From assembly GCF_024323335.1 (NCBI RefSeq), contig NC_066585.1, positions 344,477,846 to 344,541,845 of the forward strand: a stretch of 64,000 nt of DNA. The letters are read 5' to 3'. Numbering within the stretch: the stretch's first letter is position 1; the number at the start of each line of letters is the position of its first letter. The stretch comes from Lathyrus oleraceus (Eukaryota; Streptophyta; Magnoliopsida; Fabales; Fabaceae). The notes below the pieces were generated by a model. That model was not told the origin of the DNA, did not search any database, and saw nothing but the letters and a program-made list of their open reading frames with translations. The position numbers and the translations under genes were made by a program. This document shows positions 33,942 through 46,180 of the stretch, one piece after another.

Positions 33942-34192
33942 GTAATTGTTATTGCTTAATTTAGTGTTTCAAATTTTGTAATTTTTATTATGAACAATTG
34001 AACTTCTTAAAGCATTATGTCTATGCCCGGGGCACAATAGCTAATTTGTTAAGGGTTTTGTCATTTTCATAAGCATATTCACATTCAATAAATCAATGGA
34101 CTTTTTGCATTCAAATATTGCGCTCTTTATCTTTGCTGTCATCTTTCAAATAAGCTATGTTTTCTTACACACACTCACGTAACAAATTGCAG
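33942..34192 (+). other. Intron between pro and RT, element D (251 bases)
   Basis: Donor GTAATT at 33942 and acceptor TTGCAG ending 34192. Joining 33941 to 34193 completes a Glu codon (GA plus A) and keeps the frame: SQE then SISTLDPVDNN. The unspliced frame stops at TAA 33943-33945. The position matches the introns of B and E. Confidence 0.85.
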
Positions 34193-37100
34193 ATCCATAT
34201 CCACTTTGGATCCTGTTGATAATAATTCTGCTACTGTTAATTATGGCTTTAAAAATCCGATCTACCAAGCCGATGATGGAAGTGAGGAAGATTGCGAAGT
34301 GCCTGGAGAGCTTGCTAGACTGTTACTACAAGAAGAAAAGACTATACAGCCGCATGAGGAATCAATTGAAATTGTAAATCTAGGTACTGAAGTAGACAAG
34401 AAAGAAGTCAAAATAGGAGCAGGCTTGGAAAACAGTGTCAAATAAAGATTAATTCAGATGTTACATGACTATGTAGAGATTTTTGCTTGGTCTTGTGAAG
34501 ACATGCCAGGACTGGATACTGATATAGTAGTACATCGTTTGCCGATGAAGGAAGATTGTCATCCTATTAAGCAAAAGGTTCGTCACATGCGTCCTAAAAT
34601 GTCTGAGAAAATCAAAGCCGACGTTATGAAACAATTTAATGCAGGTTTTCTAGCTGTTACTTCTTATCCTCAATGGGTTGCTAATGTGGTACCAGTGCCA
34701 AAGAAGGATGGTAAGGTGCGAATGTGTGTAGATTACAGAGATTTGAATAAAGCAAGTCCCAAAGATGACTTTCCACTTCCGCACATTGATGTTCTGGTAG
34801 ATAACACCGCTCAACACAAGGTATTCTCATTCATGGATGGATTCTCAGGTTATAACCAAATTAAGATGGCACCTGAAGACATGGAGAAAACTACGTTTGT
34901 GACGCAATGGGGCACTTTCTGTTACAAAGTAATGCCATTCGGTTTAAAGAATGCAGGGGAAACATACCAGCGTGCTATGGTGGTTTTGTTCCATGATATG
35001 ATCCATCATGAAATAGAGGTATATGTGGATGAAATGATAGACAGATCTCATACTGAAGAAGAACAGTTCGATCATTTATACAAACTGTTTGAGATGTTGA
35101 AGAAATACAAGTTGAGATTGAACCCGAACAAATGCACCTTTGGAGTAAGATCCGGTAAACTCTTGGGCTTTATTGTCAGTGGTAAAGGAATTGAGGTTGA
35201 CCCGGCTAAGGTGAGAGCTATTCAAGAAATGCCAGTTCCCCGGACAGATAAAGAAGTCAGAGGTTTCTTAGGACGCTTGAATTACATTGCCCGATTTATC
35301 TCCCATTTGACTGCTACTTGCAAACCCATCTTCAAATTACTGAGGAAAAATCAAGAGATAATATGGAATGATGAATGTCAAGAAGCTTTTGACAAAATCA
35401 AGAAGTATCTCCAAGAACCTCCAATTCTGATGCCACCAGTTGAAGGAAGACCTCTAATCATGTATTTGACCGTGTTAGAAAATTCAATGGGGTGTGTACT
35501 GGGGCAACATGACGAGTCTGGTCGAAAAGAGCATGTAATATACTACCTTAGCAAAAAGTTTACCGACTGTGAAACAAGATACTCACTGCTTGAGAAAACT
35601 TGTTGTGTTTTGGCTTGGGCTGCTCGCCGACTAAGACAGTATATGTTGAATCATACCACTTTATTGATTTCTAATATGGATCCTATCAAATATATATTTG
35701 AGAAACCTGCTCTCTCCGGAAGAATAGCAAGATGGCAGATGATTTTAACAGAGTATGATATCCAATATACTACCCAGAAAGCAATCAAAGGAAGCGTGTT
35801 AGCTGATCATTTGGCTCATCAAGCAGTTGGTGATTACCAATCTATGAATTTTGAGTTCCCTGATGAGGATGTTATGCTTGTTACTGATTATGAAGAACCT
35901 GGACCGGATGAAGGACTCGAACTGGGATCCCGATGGACTATGGTTTTTGATGGATCTTCTAATGCATTCGGCAATGGTGTTGGTGTTGTAATTATTTCTC
36001 CCAAGGGTTGCCATACGCCTTTCACTTCTAGACTATGTTTTGTTTGTACCAAAAATATGGTTGAGTATGAAGCATGTATTTTGGGACTCAGAGCTGCTAT
36101 AGACCTGTGAATCAAGTTTTTGAGTGTGTACGGAGACTCAGCCTTAGCAATCAGTCAGATCAAAGGAGAATGGGACACTAAACATCTGAATCTCATCCCT
36201 TATCGAGAGTGGGTGTTGACATTAATCCCATACTTTGAAGAGATTACATTCGAACATATTCCACGAGAAGAGAATCAGTTGGCAGACGCATTGGCTACCA
36301 TGTCATCTATGTTCAGAGTCAGATGGGACAAGGAAGCTCCCATGATCACCATTGAACGATTAGATGAACCAGCATATTGTTATGAACTTAATGCTGATGA
36401 AGTAGAAGAGAAACCTTGGTTCCACGAAGTAAAAAGATATTTAGAAACTCGGGAATACCCTGAAGGGGCATCCATCAATGACAGAATTTTTTTGAGGAAG
36501 TTCTCCGCTAAATTCATTTTGAGTAATGGAGTATTATACAAACGTAATCATGATTCGACTTTGCTTCGCTGTGTGGATAAAAAGGAAGCAGAAAAGATTA
36601 TGGAAGACATGCATGACGGTATTTTTGGGACTCATTCTAGTGGACATACGATGGCCAAGAAGATTCTGAGATGAGGGTATTATTGGTCTACCATGGAAGC
36701 TGATTGCCACCATCACACCAGAACTTGTCACAAGTGCCAGATCAATGCGGACAAAGTACATGTACCTCCTGCTCCATTGAACATGTTGACAGCCCCTTGG
36801 CCCTTTGCAATGTGGGGCATTGATATGATTGGAGAGATTAAACCTACTGCTTTTAATGGACATCGTTTCACTCTTGTTGCTATTGATTACTTTACGAAGT
36901 GGGTAGAGGCAGCCTCATTTGCTTTTGTCACCAAGAATGTGGTGGCACGGTTCATCAAGAATAGTCTTATTTGTCGGTATGGCATCCCTGAAAGAGTTAT
37001 CACTGATAATGGTACTAATTTGAACAACAAGATGATTACTGAACTCTGCACGCAGTTCAAAATAAAACACCATAACTCTTCTCCGTACCGGCCAAAGATG

Positions 37101-37664
37101 AATGTCGCTGTAGAAGCTGCTAATAAGAATATTAAGAAGATTATACAAAAGATGACAGTAACCTACAAAGACTGGCATGAGATTTTACCATTTGCTCTTC
37201 ATGGTTATCGCACTTCAGTACGCACTTCGACAGGGGAAACTCCTTTCTCTTTAGTCTACAGAATGGAAGCCGTTTTACCAGTGGAGGTTCAGATTCCCTC
37301 TCTAAGAATTATGAAAGATGCAGGCTTAGATGAAGATAAATGGATTCAGACTCGACACGATCAGATAAATTTGATTGATGAAAAGAGACTTGCGGCTGTT
37401 TGTCATGGACAAATATATTAGAAGCGCATGACCCAGGCATTTAATAAAAAAGTCAAGAGACAGGTGTATCAAATTGGCGACTTGGTGATAAAGCGTATCA
37501 TTCTACCACAAGGTGATCCGAGAGGAAAATGGACTCCCACATACGAAGGGCCATTTGTAGTTAAGAAGGTATTCTCTGGTGGAGCCATGATGCTTGCTAC
37601 AATGGATGGCGAAGATTTCCCGAATCCCGTGAACGCGGACATAGTTAAAAAATACTACGCATAA
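34193..37664 (+). pseudogene. RT-RNase H-archaeal RNase H-integrase of element D
   Basis: One frame of about 1,157 codons with four nonsense codons (TAA 34443, TGA 36108, TGA 36672, TAG 37419) and no frameshift. Domains in order: acidic linker; RT (VPVPKKDGKVRMCVDYRDLN, FSFMDGFSGYNQIKM, MPFGLKNAGETYQRAM); first RNase H (MYLTVLENSMGCVLGQ to RRLRQYML); archaeal-type RNase H (FDGSSNAFGNG, VEYEAC, YGDSALAI, NQLADALA); integrase HHCC (DMHDGIFGTH, TCHKC), MWGIDMIG, ITDNGTN, NVAVEAANK, and a C-terminus ending VKKYYA. The RT box is YVDE, not YVDD, so polymerase activity should be lost even without the stops. Confidence 0.9.
35022..35033 (+). other. Altered RT active site of D: YVDE
   Basis: TAT GTG GAT GAA. 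The last codon (35031-35033) encodes Glu where B and E have Asp. Confidence 0.9.
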
Positions 37665-37674
37665 AAGAGACCCG

Positions 37675-37846
37675 CTAGGTCGACATATCTAGGCAAAAGT
37701 AAGGGCATCCCGGCGAACCAAAAGGGTTCGGGCAAAAATTAGGGATAAACATATAAAAATATACACCCGGCAAGTCGAAAACCTGAAAAGGCGGCTTGGG
37801 CAAAAAAGGGTATCCTGGTGGACTGAAAACCTGAAAAGGTGGTCCA
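37675..37846 (+). other. Post-pol hairpin array of element D (4 hairpins)
   Basis: Starting 10 bases after the pol stop. 37675-37692: CTAG/CTAG, weak. 37714-37730: CGAACC/GGTTCG, loop AAAAG. 37771-37798: CAAG/CTTG around CCT-GAAA-AGG. 37819-37846: TGGA/TCCA around CCT-GAAA-AGG. Each is followed by GGCAAAA or GGGCAAAA. Same architecture as in A, B and E but with different stem bases. Confidence 0.8.
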
Positions 37847-39680
37847 GGCAAAAATTAGGGATTAAAGCGTATGACTATGTCCCGTTCTCGGTCAGCTTCA
37901 CCAAAGTCAAAGAGACTGAACAAGCCAATCACTTCTATCCGACAACAAGAGTTGAGATGCTTGAAGACATAATAGCAGTAGTAAAATTAAAATCAATAGG
38001 ACTTTTTTTCCATAGCTGTTTTTTCTTTGCTTTCTTGACGATTTCCTCTTACTAGGATTTATGTCTCCTTGTATTAAAATTGCTTGTTTATAGGCCCTCT
38101 TTCAAAATCAATACAATTTTATTTCCAAAAAGATACTTTTGTTTTACTTTCTCCGTTTTGTTTGCACAAACGTCCATTGATTTAATTCGAATTAATATAT
38201 GCATTTGAATATGATTGATGTTTACCGAAAATACATGCATAAAATAGAAATAGCAATTACTAAAAGACTTTAGGATCAAGGATAAGGTTTAACCATGCGT
38301 TCTAACAAATCCGGTTGCAAATCCTATTCCCCAGCAAAACCAGTTATTCCCAGAAGAAATTGGCACTACTAGACAGACTGGTAATCTCTTTTATCCCCAG
38401 TCAGGTTCTGTTGAATATTTCTACCATCAGGCAGAAATCAAATATCCCCAGCTAAGAAAGGGTCATCAATACAAATATCTCCAACCAGAATATCGGGATT
38501 TATTTTCCCATGGCAAAAATTTTCAGACGCATAATTCATTCATACATCATTTCACAGCATATACATGCATGCAATGTTCGCATTTATTTTCAAGAGCATA
38601 AAACATCTCATGCATCATGACATGGCATGAGGCTAACTCTTTTTTTTCCAGGTTAAATATCCTCCTGATACAGTCAAAATAAAGATTCATTCAGACGGAT
38701 ATCTTTATCGATTACATTCAAGATTCAGATACATCTTTCAAATATAATCCATATGAATATTCATTCTGACAAGCATTCTGATATCCTCCTAATGATGGCA
38801 TCTTTAAGCCCATCCCAGACATTTATTGCAAATACAACATATACAAATATTATCAGATATAGCCTAACGTACGGCTCATTCTAATTCAGCCTAACGTATG
38901 GTTCCTTCAACTGTTCCAATACGGTCTAGCGTACGACCCATTTGGATATTCATCCCCTCAGATACTACCTAGCATACGGTACATTCTGAAATGTAGTCTA
39001 GCGTATGGCTACCCCTTTTATCATCAGATACAGCCTAATGGACGGCTCATTCTGCTACTCAGATACGATCTAGCGTATGATCCATTCTGATCTTTTATCC
39101 TCAGATACAGCCTAATGGACAGCTCATTCTGCAACTCAGATACGGTCTAGTGTACGACCCAGTCTGGCTCTTCTCATCAGATACTACCTAGCGTATGGTA
39201 CATTCTGAAATGTAGTCTAGCGTACGACTACTTTTTATCGCCAGATACAGCCTAACAGACGGCTCATTCTACTACTCAGATACGATCTAGCGTACGATCC
39301 ATTCTGATCTTTATTTCTCCAGATACAGCCTAACGGACGGCTTACTCTACTACTCAGATACGGTCTAGCGTATGACCCATTCTGATCCTGATCTCATCAG
39401 GTTCAGCTCACCCTAATATCACCTAATGGATGACTCCTTATACGGTCTAGCGTACGACCCAGTGTGACACCCATGTCTTCAGATATGGTCTAATGTACGA
39501 CGCACTCTGAAGCTCTCATCATCAAACTTTCTGGAAGGCATCTTTAAGCGCATCTCCATCAAGACTTTCTTTTAATTAACAAATGCAAATTTTTGGGGCA
39601 TTCAAAGTGTTCAATAATCTTCCACCTCCAGATCACGAATGGCGTACATACCATTTTTATTCTCTCGGTTTAAGAATATT
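37847..39680 (+). other. 3' UTR of element D
   Basis: About 1.8 kb, non-coding. Its first part (37860-38840) has no evident repeat. The second is a minisatellite (38855-39515). It then runs to the polypurine tract. Short open frames are chance. Confidence 0.75.
38855..39515. repeat. Minisatellite in 3' UTR of D
   Basis: About 17-20 degenerate units of 30-40 bases with the core ACGGTCTAGCGTACGACCCA or AGCCTAACGGACGGCTCATT, usually joined by TTCTGATC/CAGATA. Two subtypes tend to alternate, giving a 60-80 base higher order. Unrelated in sequence to the arrays of A, B and E. Confidence 0.8.
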
Positions 39681-39693
39681 GAACAGGGGCAGT
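39681..39693 (+). other. Polypurine tract of element D
   Basis: GAACAGGGGCAGT directly before the LTR TG. It shares the AGGGGCAG core with A and B. Confidence 0.75.
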
Positions 39694-42260
39694 TGTCATA
39701 CCCCAAAATTTGCCTGTTAATTTTTATGATAAATTGATTCATGCATGGCATTCATTTCACATTTGTATTCATTCATTAGCATACATTCTCATATAAATTA
39801 TAATTTTTAATTTATTTATTATGTGATACACATGTATAAAATAATAATGATTTTGGTTATATGTATGATATAAATAAATTTTATATATATAAATAAAATA
39901 GTTTTAATTTAATGATAAATAAAAATAGAATTGAATTTTAATTGTATAATTAAAATTTTAAATTAATTTTATTTGTTAAAGCTCATTAAATTATAATAAC
40001 TATTTTTTATAATTCAGTAACTCATGTTCCATTAATTCATTATTTATAAATAGTATTTATTTAGTAATTCACGTTTTTTACTTAATAAAATTTATTTATA
40101 AGAGTAACATTTTTAAAAGCCCATAAATGATAAAATAATTTTGGTTGATATAACTCTCCTAAATTATATGGTGAGATCCTAAAATATAGGAAGGGATCCA
40201 AATATTTAGCAAGGTTAAACCCTAATCCACACCATTATAAATACTTCATATGGCTGCAGCGAAAAAGAGGAGGAAAAGGAGGAGAGACACAGCAGAAGAA
40301 GATACACAAGGCAAGGCAGAAGCAAGAAGATTCACGGGCAGGGAAAAGAGAAGCAACCATAAAGCACTCATAGGCTGAATAAGAATAACACACATATAGT
40401 GAGCAAGCTAGAAGAATCAAATCCCCAGTAAGTGTTCATTATGGAATTTGCATCCCGCATGATTACTTTGCAATACTCCTTAATTCATGCATGGATAATA
40501 TTGGTTTAATATATATATTGAGATGATGTATTCATGGTATGGTGGATTTTGATATTGCTTTATTCAAGTATGCATTTGTTCTTGATATGTCATAGCATGT
40601 TGGAGAAATTCTGTTTGCATGATTAAAGAATTATATCTGCCATTTATTTATTATTATATGAGTGTTGTTTCTAGCATGATAATGTTTATTTCACATGCTG
40701 TTATTACATAATAATGATGATGATGATATAATGGTGATAATATAAATCCTTGGTTGTCTTTAACATGTATGTGTAAGGTTTGTTTTATCATTATCACTTG
40801 TAGTAAAGAGAACTAATACATGAGTAAAATAATATAAGCTTCTTGATTTGTGCATGGCTATTTTTATTATTGCATGATGATTACATATGATCTTATTTTA
40901 TGTGTGTGGTTTGATATAAGATGAAGTTACAGGTTTGTTGTATTCACATGAAAGCGAATAAATAACGAATGGACCAATATGGCTCGTTGGTAGCTCCCCC
41001 CTCACTGCAACGTAGAGGTCCTGGGTTTGAGCCCCCAGGACCTATTTTTTAGCTTTTCAGTTTTTTTACTATGTTTACTCCCTTTCCACTATAATTAATT
41101 CACCACTATTTTTCTATTATTAAAATAAAACCCATTAATTAATTTTCTAATTAAATTATGTACCCCCCATCCCGAAGCCATGTAATAGCGTAGTCTTATT
41201 TCTCGCACTTTAATTTTTCCATACTGTGAATATAACTGTCTAGATGTATGCTAGTAGGATTGCATGGAAAGATAAATAATCGAACTTAGATAAATTAATT
41301 CAAGATAATATATCCGAATCCAATCATTTCCACACTTGCACCTCTAGGGTAACCCTCTCTTTGTTGCCATACTATATTACGGTCATGTCGCGCGAATGTG
41401 GGGATACCCTTAGTAAAGACCCTTTCGATTAAATCATCATCATCCCTAAACAGATAAGTCATAGTCCCTTCAATCAAAAGGTCAATGTCCCTACAAGATA
41501 AATCATAGTCCCTCGAACGTTGCCTTCGAATATATGACCTTGTCCCTCGAACGTTGCCTTCGAATATACGACTTTGTCCCTCGATGACCCTTCGTTGTAG
41601 CCTACGATTAAATGATGACCGTCCCTTCGAATGCTAAGGTATCCTTACAAATGTTGCCTTCAATGACCAATCGACGACCCCACGATGTCCCTTTACATCG
41701 AAAGGATAAGACTACTTACTTCTCAATAGTAATGACAGTTTTACCCTCCTAAGGATAGGAAATAGCTATAAAGACCTTGGTTAGGTACAACTCTTAAATG
41801 CTTGCTCACAGCTTAAAATACTTTTCACACCTCACACTTTTCAAAACATCTTTTAAAAAATCACCACTTGGTATACATTCGCACCACAATCATCGCCGAG
41901 TTATATTTTTCTAAACATCTTTCAAAATCAAACGAGATAAACACTTTGTATACATTCGTACAAGAATCATTAAAAAGTTAAACTCTCCTTTCAAAATATT
42001 TTCTAAACACACCACATTTTTCAAACACTTTCTCAAACAAGGAAAACATAAGTGAGTTAAGCAATTAGGAGCCCATGGATACAAAGGGTGCTAACACCTT
42101 CCCTTTGTATAATGTACCTCCCGAACTCAAAATCTAATTAAGGTCTTTCCTGTTCTTTTCCGCCTTTCCTTATTGGATAAAAGAAAAGTCGGTGGCGACT
42201 CTTGCTATCCGCAACATTGCTTTTCAAAGAAAAAACACAAAGTCAGTTCACCGTATCACA
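39694..42260 (+). mobile_element. 3' LTR of element D (2,567 bases)
   Basis: Aligns end to end with 25740-28645. It lacks about 327 bases corresponding to 27201-27528 and a 10-base piece near 28455. It carries the TATA box (40236-40243), the tRNA-like segment (about 40971-41050, T6 at 41045-41050) and the conserved box (42086-42105). Confidence 0.92.
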
Positions 42261-42265
42261 GTATT
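42261..42265. repeat. Target-site duplication of D, right copy (GTATT)
   Basis: Compared with AAATT at 25735-25739; the last three bases match. Confidence 0.5.
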
Positions 42266-43591
42266 GTTGTTGTTGTAGGTGTTCATTCTTTGTTGCGGTT
42301 GTTGTTGTTGACGTTGATATTGTTGTTGTTGAATTGGTGTTTCTTATTGATTAGAAAATATTGGAATTACTGATGACACTTGATGATGATGAGGTTGACG
42401 GTGTGGTGGATTCCTTCGGATCTGAGGCCTCCTCTGCCTCCCACTGATTACTGCATTGGTCTCACCATCCTTCTTCTTACCAAAATTGCTACCATATCTC
42501 TTGCTTGTTGACGCCTCGTCTCTTGACAACCGTCCCTCACGGACTCCTTCCTCAAGTCTCATCCCCATGTTTACCATTTCGGTAAAATCACTAGGGGCAC
42601 TAGCGATCATGCGTTCATAATAAAATGAACTCAGAGTTTTCAAGAAGGTCTTCGTTATTTCTTTCTCCTCCAAAGGAGGAGTGATCTGGAAGGCCAACTC
42701 CCTCCATCTTTGCGCGTATTCTTTAAATGTCTCTTTGTCCTTCTGAGACATAGACCTCAATTGGTATCTATCCGGCGCCATGTCCACATTATACTTGTAT
42801 TGTTTCACAAAATCCTCTTCCAAGTCGTTGAAAGTTCGAATGCTAGCACTCTCCAACCCCATGTACCAACGAAGCGCAACACCGGTCAAACTGTCTTAGA
42901 AGTAGTGAATAAGAAATTGATCATTGTCGGTCTGAGTAGACATCTTGCAGGCATACATCACAAGATAACTGAGCAGACAAGAGTTCCCTTTATACTTTTC
43001 AAAGTCAGGCACTTTGAACTTCACTGGGATCTTGACGTTGGGCACTAAGCACAACTCAGGAGCACTCTTTCCAAACAAATCTTTACCTCTCAACATCTTC
43101 AATTCCTTGCGCAACTCAAGAAACTGATCTTTCATCTCGTCCATCTTCTCATAAACATCCAGACCCTCAGACGGCTCAGAATGCTAGATGGTATCTTCTA
43201 CGCGAGGCAAATTGTGCACAACGGGAAGCGGCTCGGACATGATCGGGCTAGATGCCGGCATTGAAGCAAATGTAGGCGCAAAGCCTTCGGGCACAAAGTT
43301 GGGCGGCATTCCCCATGGGAATCCGGCATGTATATTCGGGGCGAAGTGAGTGGTAGCAGCAGGCATGGTAGAGGTAGTCACCTCTGAAGTAACAATCCTC
43401 GCAAGAGGAGTTGCAGGTGTTGGAGAAGCTTGATTCTGAGCAGCAAGAATGACTCCATCATAGCAGTCAGGCGGGCGATCTCGTCCTTCAGCTCTTTGTT
43501 CTCTTACTCCAAATGTTCCATGATTTTCAGATGATTGGCTCGAGTATTGTACCGGTGAGTCAGCTTGGCTAAAGCACAGAAGAAACACCAT
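42261..43591 (-). pseudogene. N-terminal and central gag of element B (right of D)
   Basis: One frame with stops at 43184 (TAG), 42896 (TAA) and 42344 (TAA). It has a Pro/Ala-rich N-terminal part (GFPWGMPPNFVPEGFAPTF), KMDEMKDQFLELRKELKMLR, the capsid domain (KFKVPDFEKYKGNSC, YMGLESASIRTFNDLEEDF, FKEYAQRWRELAFQITPPL, MIASAPSDFTEMVNMGMRLE), a basic Arg-rich stretch, and a Gln/Asn-rich tract coded by CAA/AAC repeats (42262-42340) that runs into D. It continues on the other side at 25739. I am unsure of the true start codon. Confidence 0.85.
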
Positions 43592-43827
43592 TCAGACATC
43601 TGGCAAAAACCAGCTTATGCAAATGATGCATGAAATGCAATGCTTGATTATTTTTATTTCCAAGGAACTTACTATATCATTTGCAAATATATAATATTTA
43701 AATGGCAATTGCAACAATTTGTTATGACCAAAAATCTCTTTTTATTTATATAAATTGGAAGGATTACACTGAGTACAATTTCAGAAACCAACATAAAAAG
43801 ATACAAGAGAAAAGGAGACTAGTCATC

Positions 43828-45329
43828 CTAAGGATCCCTAACAACAGTGTCAGAAGATCTGGCTGAAGGCACGTACTTCCTTCGAGTGCGATGGATCTTA
43901 GTCTCAAAATAAGCCCTCATCTGAGTCTTCTCGAGGACAAGCTGATCAACAATCTTCTTCCAAGCAACAAAAGGATGAGGTATGCTAGAAGATGAAACCT
44001 CTGGCTCTCTCTGTTTCTTCGTCACTCGGTTTTCAAGTAGCTCAATAAGTGCATCTTTGTCCTTAGACTCCAACTGCAACTCTTCATGCTTCTTGCTCAA
44101 AGCACGAAAATGCTCTTCCCATATATCCTTCTCTTGCTTCATCTTGGCGAGCGCGTCTTCAAACTCCTCTACATCTTGGTTAGGGAGAGTTAATGGCTCA
44201 ACCACAATCATAGACATAAGTCTTTCACAAGGATAAGGCATCTTAAACTCCAAAGCTCTCTTCTTCACCCAAAGAGTGTAAGCTTCCAAAGTTACACAAT
44301 TGTGCGGACCAAGCTCGGACCTTCCTTTCCTATGCACATTATGCCAAGCATGCACAATCTTCTCCTTCAAATGTTAGGGATCTTTACCCTCTTGATAGAA
44401 AAGACCTTCTAACAATATGTTATTAGGTTTGTCTCTCAAGGGGAACCCAAGTTGACGATGAGTCAAAACAAGGTTGTAATTAATTCCTCCTTGTGTACCA
44501 ATGAGAGGCACATTAAAGAAATCACCACAACTATCAATAATCTCCAAACTTATTAAAGATGGATCATACCAAACTATATCATCATTAGTGAGAGACATAA
44601 GTCTCTGAGACCACCTTAGACATTGTTTGTTCTCCACAAAAGCAGGTGATTGAGGCAAGTGCGAAATAAACCACTTGTACAGAAGAGGGATACAACAGAC
44701 AATCGTTCCACCACCCTTAGAAATACTTAGATGCAAAGAGAAATACATATCACCCAAAAAAGTAGGCACAGGATTCCCAATCAAGAAAAGTCTAATGGCG
44801 TTAACATCAACAAAACCGTCAATGTTAGGGAACAAAGCTAATCCATAAATGAGCAACACAAAGATAACTTCAAAAGCGTCCATACTACCAGCTTGAGTAA
44901 AAGTAGTAGCTTCCTTTATGAGGAAAACAGATGGAAACCCAAATAACCCTCCTTTCTTGACCCAATGAGCCTCTATCTCAGACTTCTTCAAGTGAAGAGC
45001 TTCAGCAATAATACTAGATCGGGGAATCTCCTCCAATCCACTAAAAGGAACTCTACTAGAAATAGGTATCCCCAAAAGATTAGAATACTCCTCCAATGTA
45101 GGCACAACCTAAAAATATGGGAAAGTGAAACAATTGTAGAGAGGATCATAGAACTGCACCAGTACACTCAAAAGTCCTTCAACCACATCAGCAGACAAGA
45201 TGGACAGAAGCTTCCATGACGTTGTTTGAAGTCCAAGGGGTCTAATACAAAAGATGCTAGATTCCTTAACTCTTTCAAGTCGGGACATCTGAAACTGTAC
45301 TTCTTAGTGTTCCTTCGTCCACAATCCAT
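43828..45329 (-). pseudogene. ORF1 of element B
   Basis: The likely start is ATG at 45327-45329 (MDCGRRNTKKYSFRCPDLKE). A frameshift lies near 45235, a TAG near 45112 (in FPYF-VVPTLEEY) and a TAA at 44374-44376. Blocks shared with D's ORF1 include CFTFPYF, VPTLEEYSNLLGIPI, RVPFSGLEEIPRS, ALFPNIDGFVDVNAIRLFL and KWFISHLPQSP. The C-terminal third is strongly charged and probably coiled-coil (VEEFEDALAKMKQEKDIWEE). Function unknown; typical of Ogre elements upstream of gag. Confidence 0.83.
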
Positions 45330-46160
45330 GGTCTTAAAATATTTGCAAATGATACCTTAGTTCCTTTAAATTTTCGTGTGATGAATGTTAGGATGCGCAT
45401 GAATGCATGAATGTAACAATCACAAATAAGGGATCACACACAAGGCAAACAAAGGTCAAGGGGTGAATCAAGTCATTATCAAGATCAATCTTCCATTTTG
45501 GTGGATTATTGTTTTCACCTTATCAATTCCGAAGTTCCATTGATATTGACAAGACTTGATTGGATCAACCAAGAATCAAGGGTTTGTTGTAAGTCACGAG
45601 CATAGAGTCTGGGTAAGAACCATCCCAAAGGAGTGAGCTAAGGATAAAAACCTGTAGATCATGTTCTAAAAAGTTCCCAGAGTCTTAATTCTATCTATCG
45701 GATATTACAAGTTAGTATGACTGACTCATTGACCCATAATATTCTCAAGAGAAACTCATCTGAGTGTAGTATCGTGTAACAACTGTTATCAAGTCTAAGA
45801 ATTTCCGCACTACGTCCTAAATAGGCCAAGATGGGTTAAATGTTCTAAGGTCCTCAGCTTCTCAGACCAAATTAAACATAGTAATGCCTAACCACAAATA
45901 CTTGTGTGACATTTCAAAATCCAAAGGAGTCTCCACTGAGCAGATGGATCTCAAGCCAACTTGTTAAGGACTACTCCATATAAGTCGGAGATGACTATAC
46001 CATCCTCCTATCTTAATTGCACTCATGTTCGGGTTAGAACTTATCTCACCACTCAGAGATCACCAAGCACAACCAGAAAATTATATCACACATACATATA
46101 TACAAACATCACATATATACAAATATATACACAAAAAGTAGGCTAAACCCACTAGAGACT
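45330..46160 (-). other. 5' UTR of element B
   Basis: About 830 bases between primer site and ORF1, non-coding. Short ACATATATACAAA repeats lie near 46090-46135. The equivalent of D's 28669-29379. Confidence 0.65.
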
Positions 46161-46180
46161 ACTCCCCAGCAGAGTCGCCA
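46161..46180 (-). other. Primer binding site of element B
   Basis: The minus strand reads TGGCGACTCTGCTGGGGAGT, nine bases after the end of B's 5' LTR, against four bases in D. It differs from D's site by T to C at position 12. Confidence 0.8.

Larger units (their letters stand above)
25740..42260 (+). mobile_element. Element D: complete-structure Ogre-type retrotransposon (16.5 kb)
   Basis: Two LTRs beginning TGTCATACCCC and ending GTATCACA, primer site after the 5' LTR, polypurine tract before the 3' LTR, and between them ORF1, gag, pro, intron and RT-RNase H-RNase H-integrase. It lies in opposite orientation to its host B. All coding parts have nonsense codons (one in ORF1, four in gag-pro, four in pol), plus one frameshift near 32655 and a changed RT catalytic residue. 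The close similarity of its LTRs suggests a fairly recent insertion, so it may have moved using proteins of other copies, or decayed in place. Confidence 0.93.

Noticed and set aside
33942..34192. Gap between pro and RT of D as mere decay
   Set aside because: Three elements have the gap at the same place with matching donor and acceptor words, and splicing restores the frame.
41295..41477. Short open frame conserved in both LTRs of D (also 27670-27852)
   Set aside because: LTR copies are alike by descent, and the frame is antisense to the element with no known domain.
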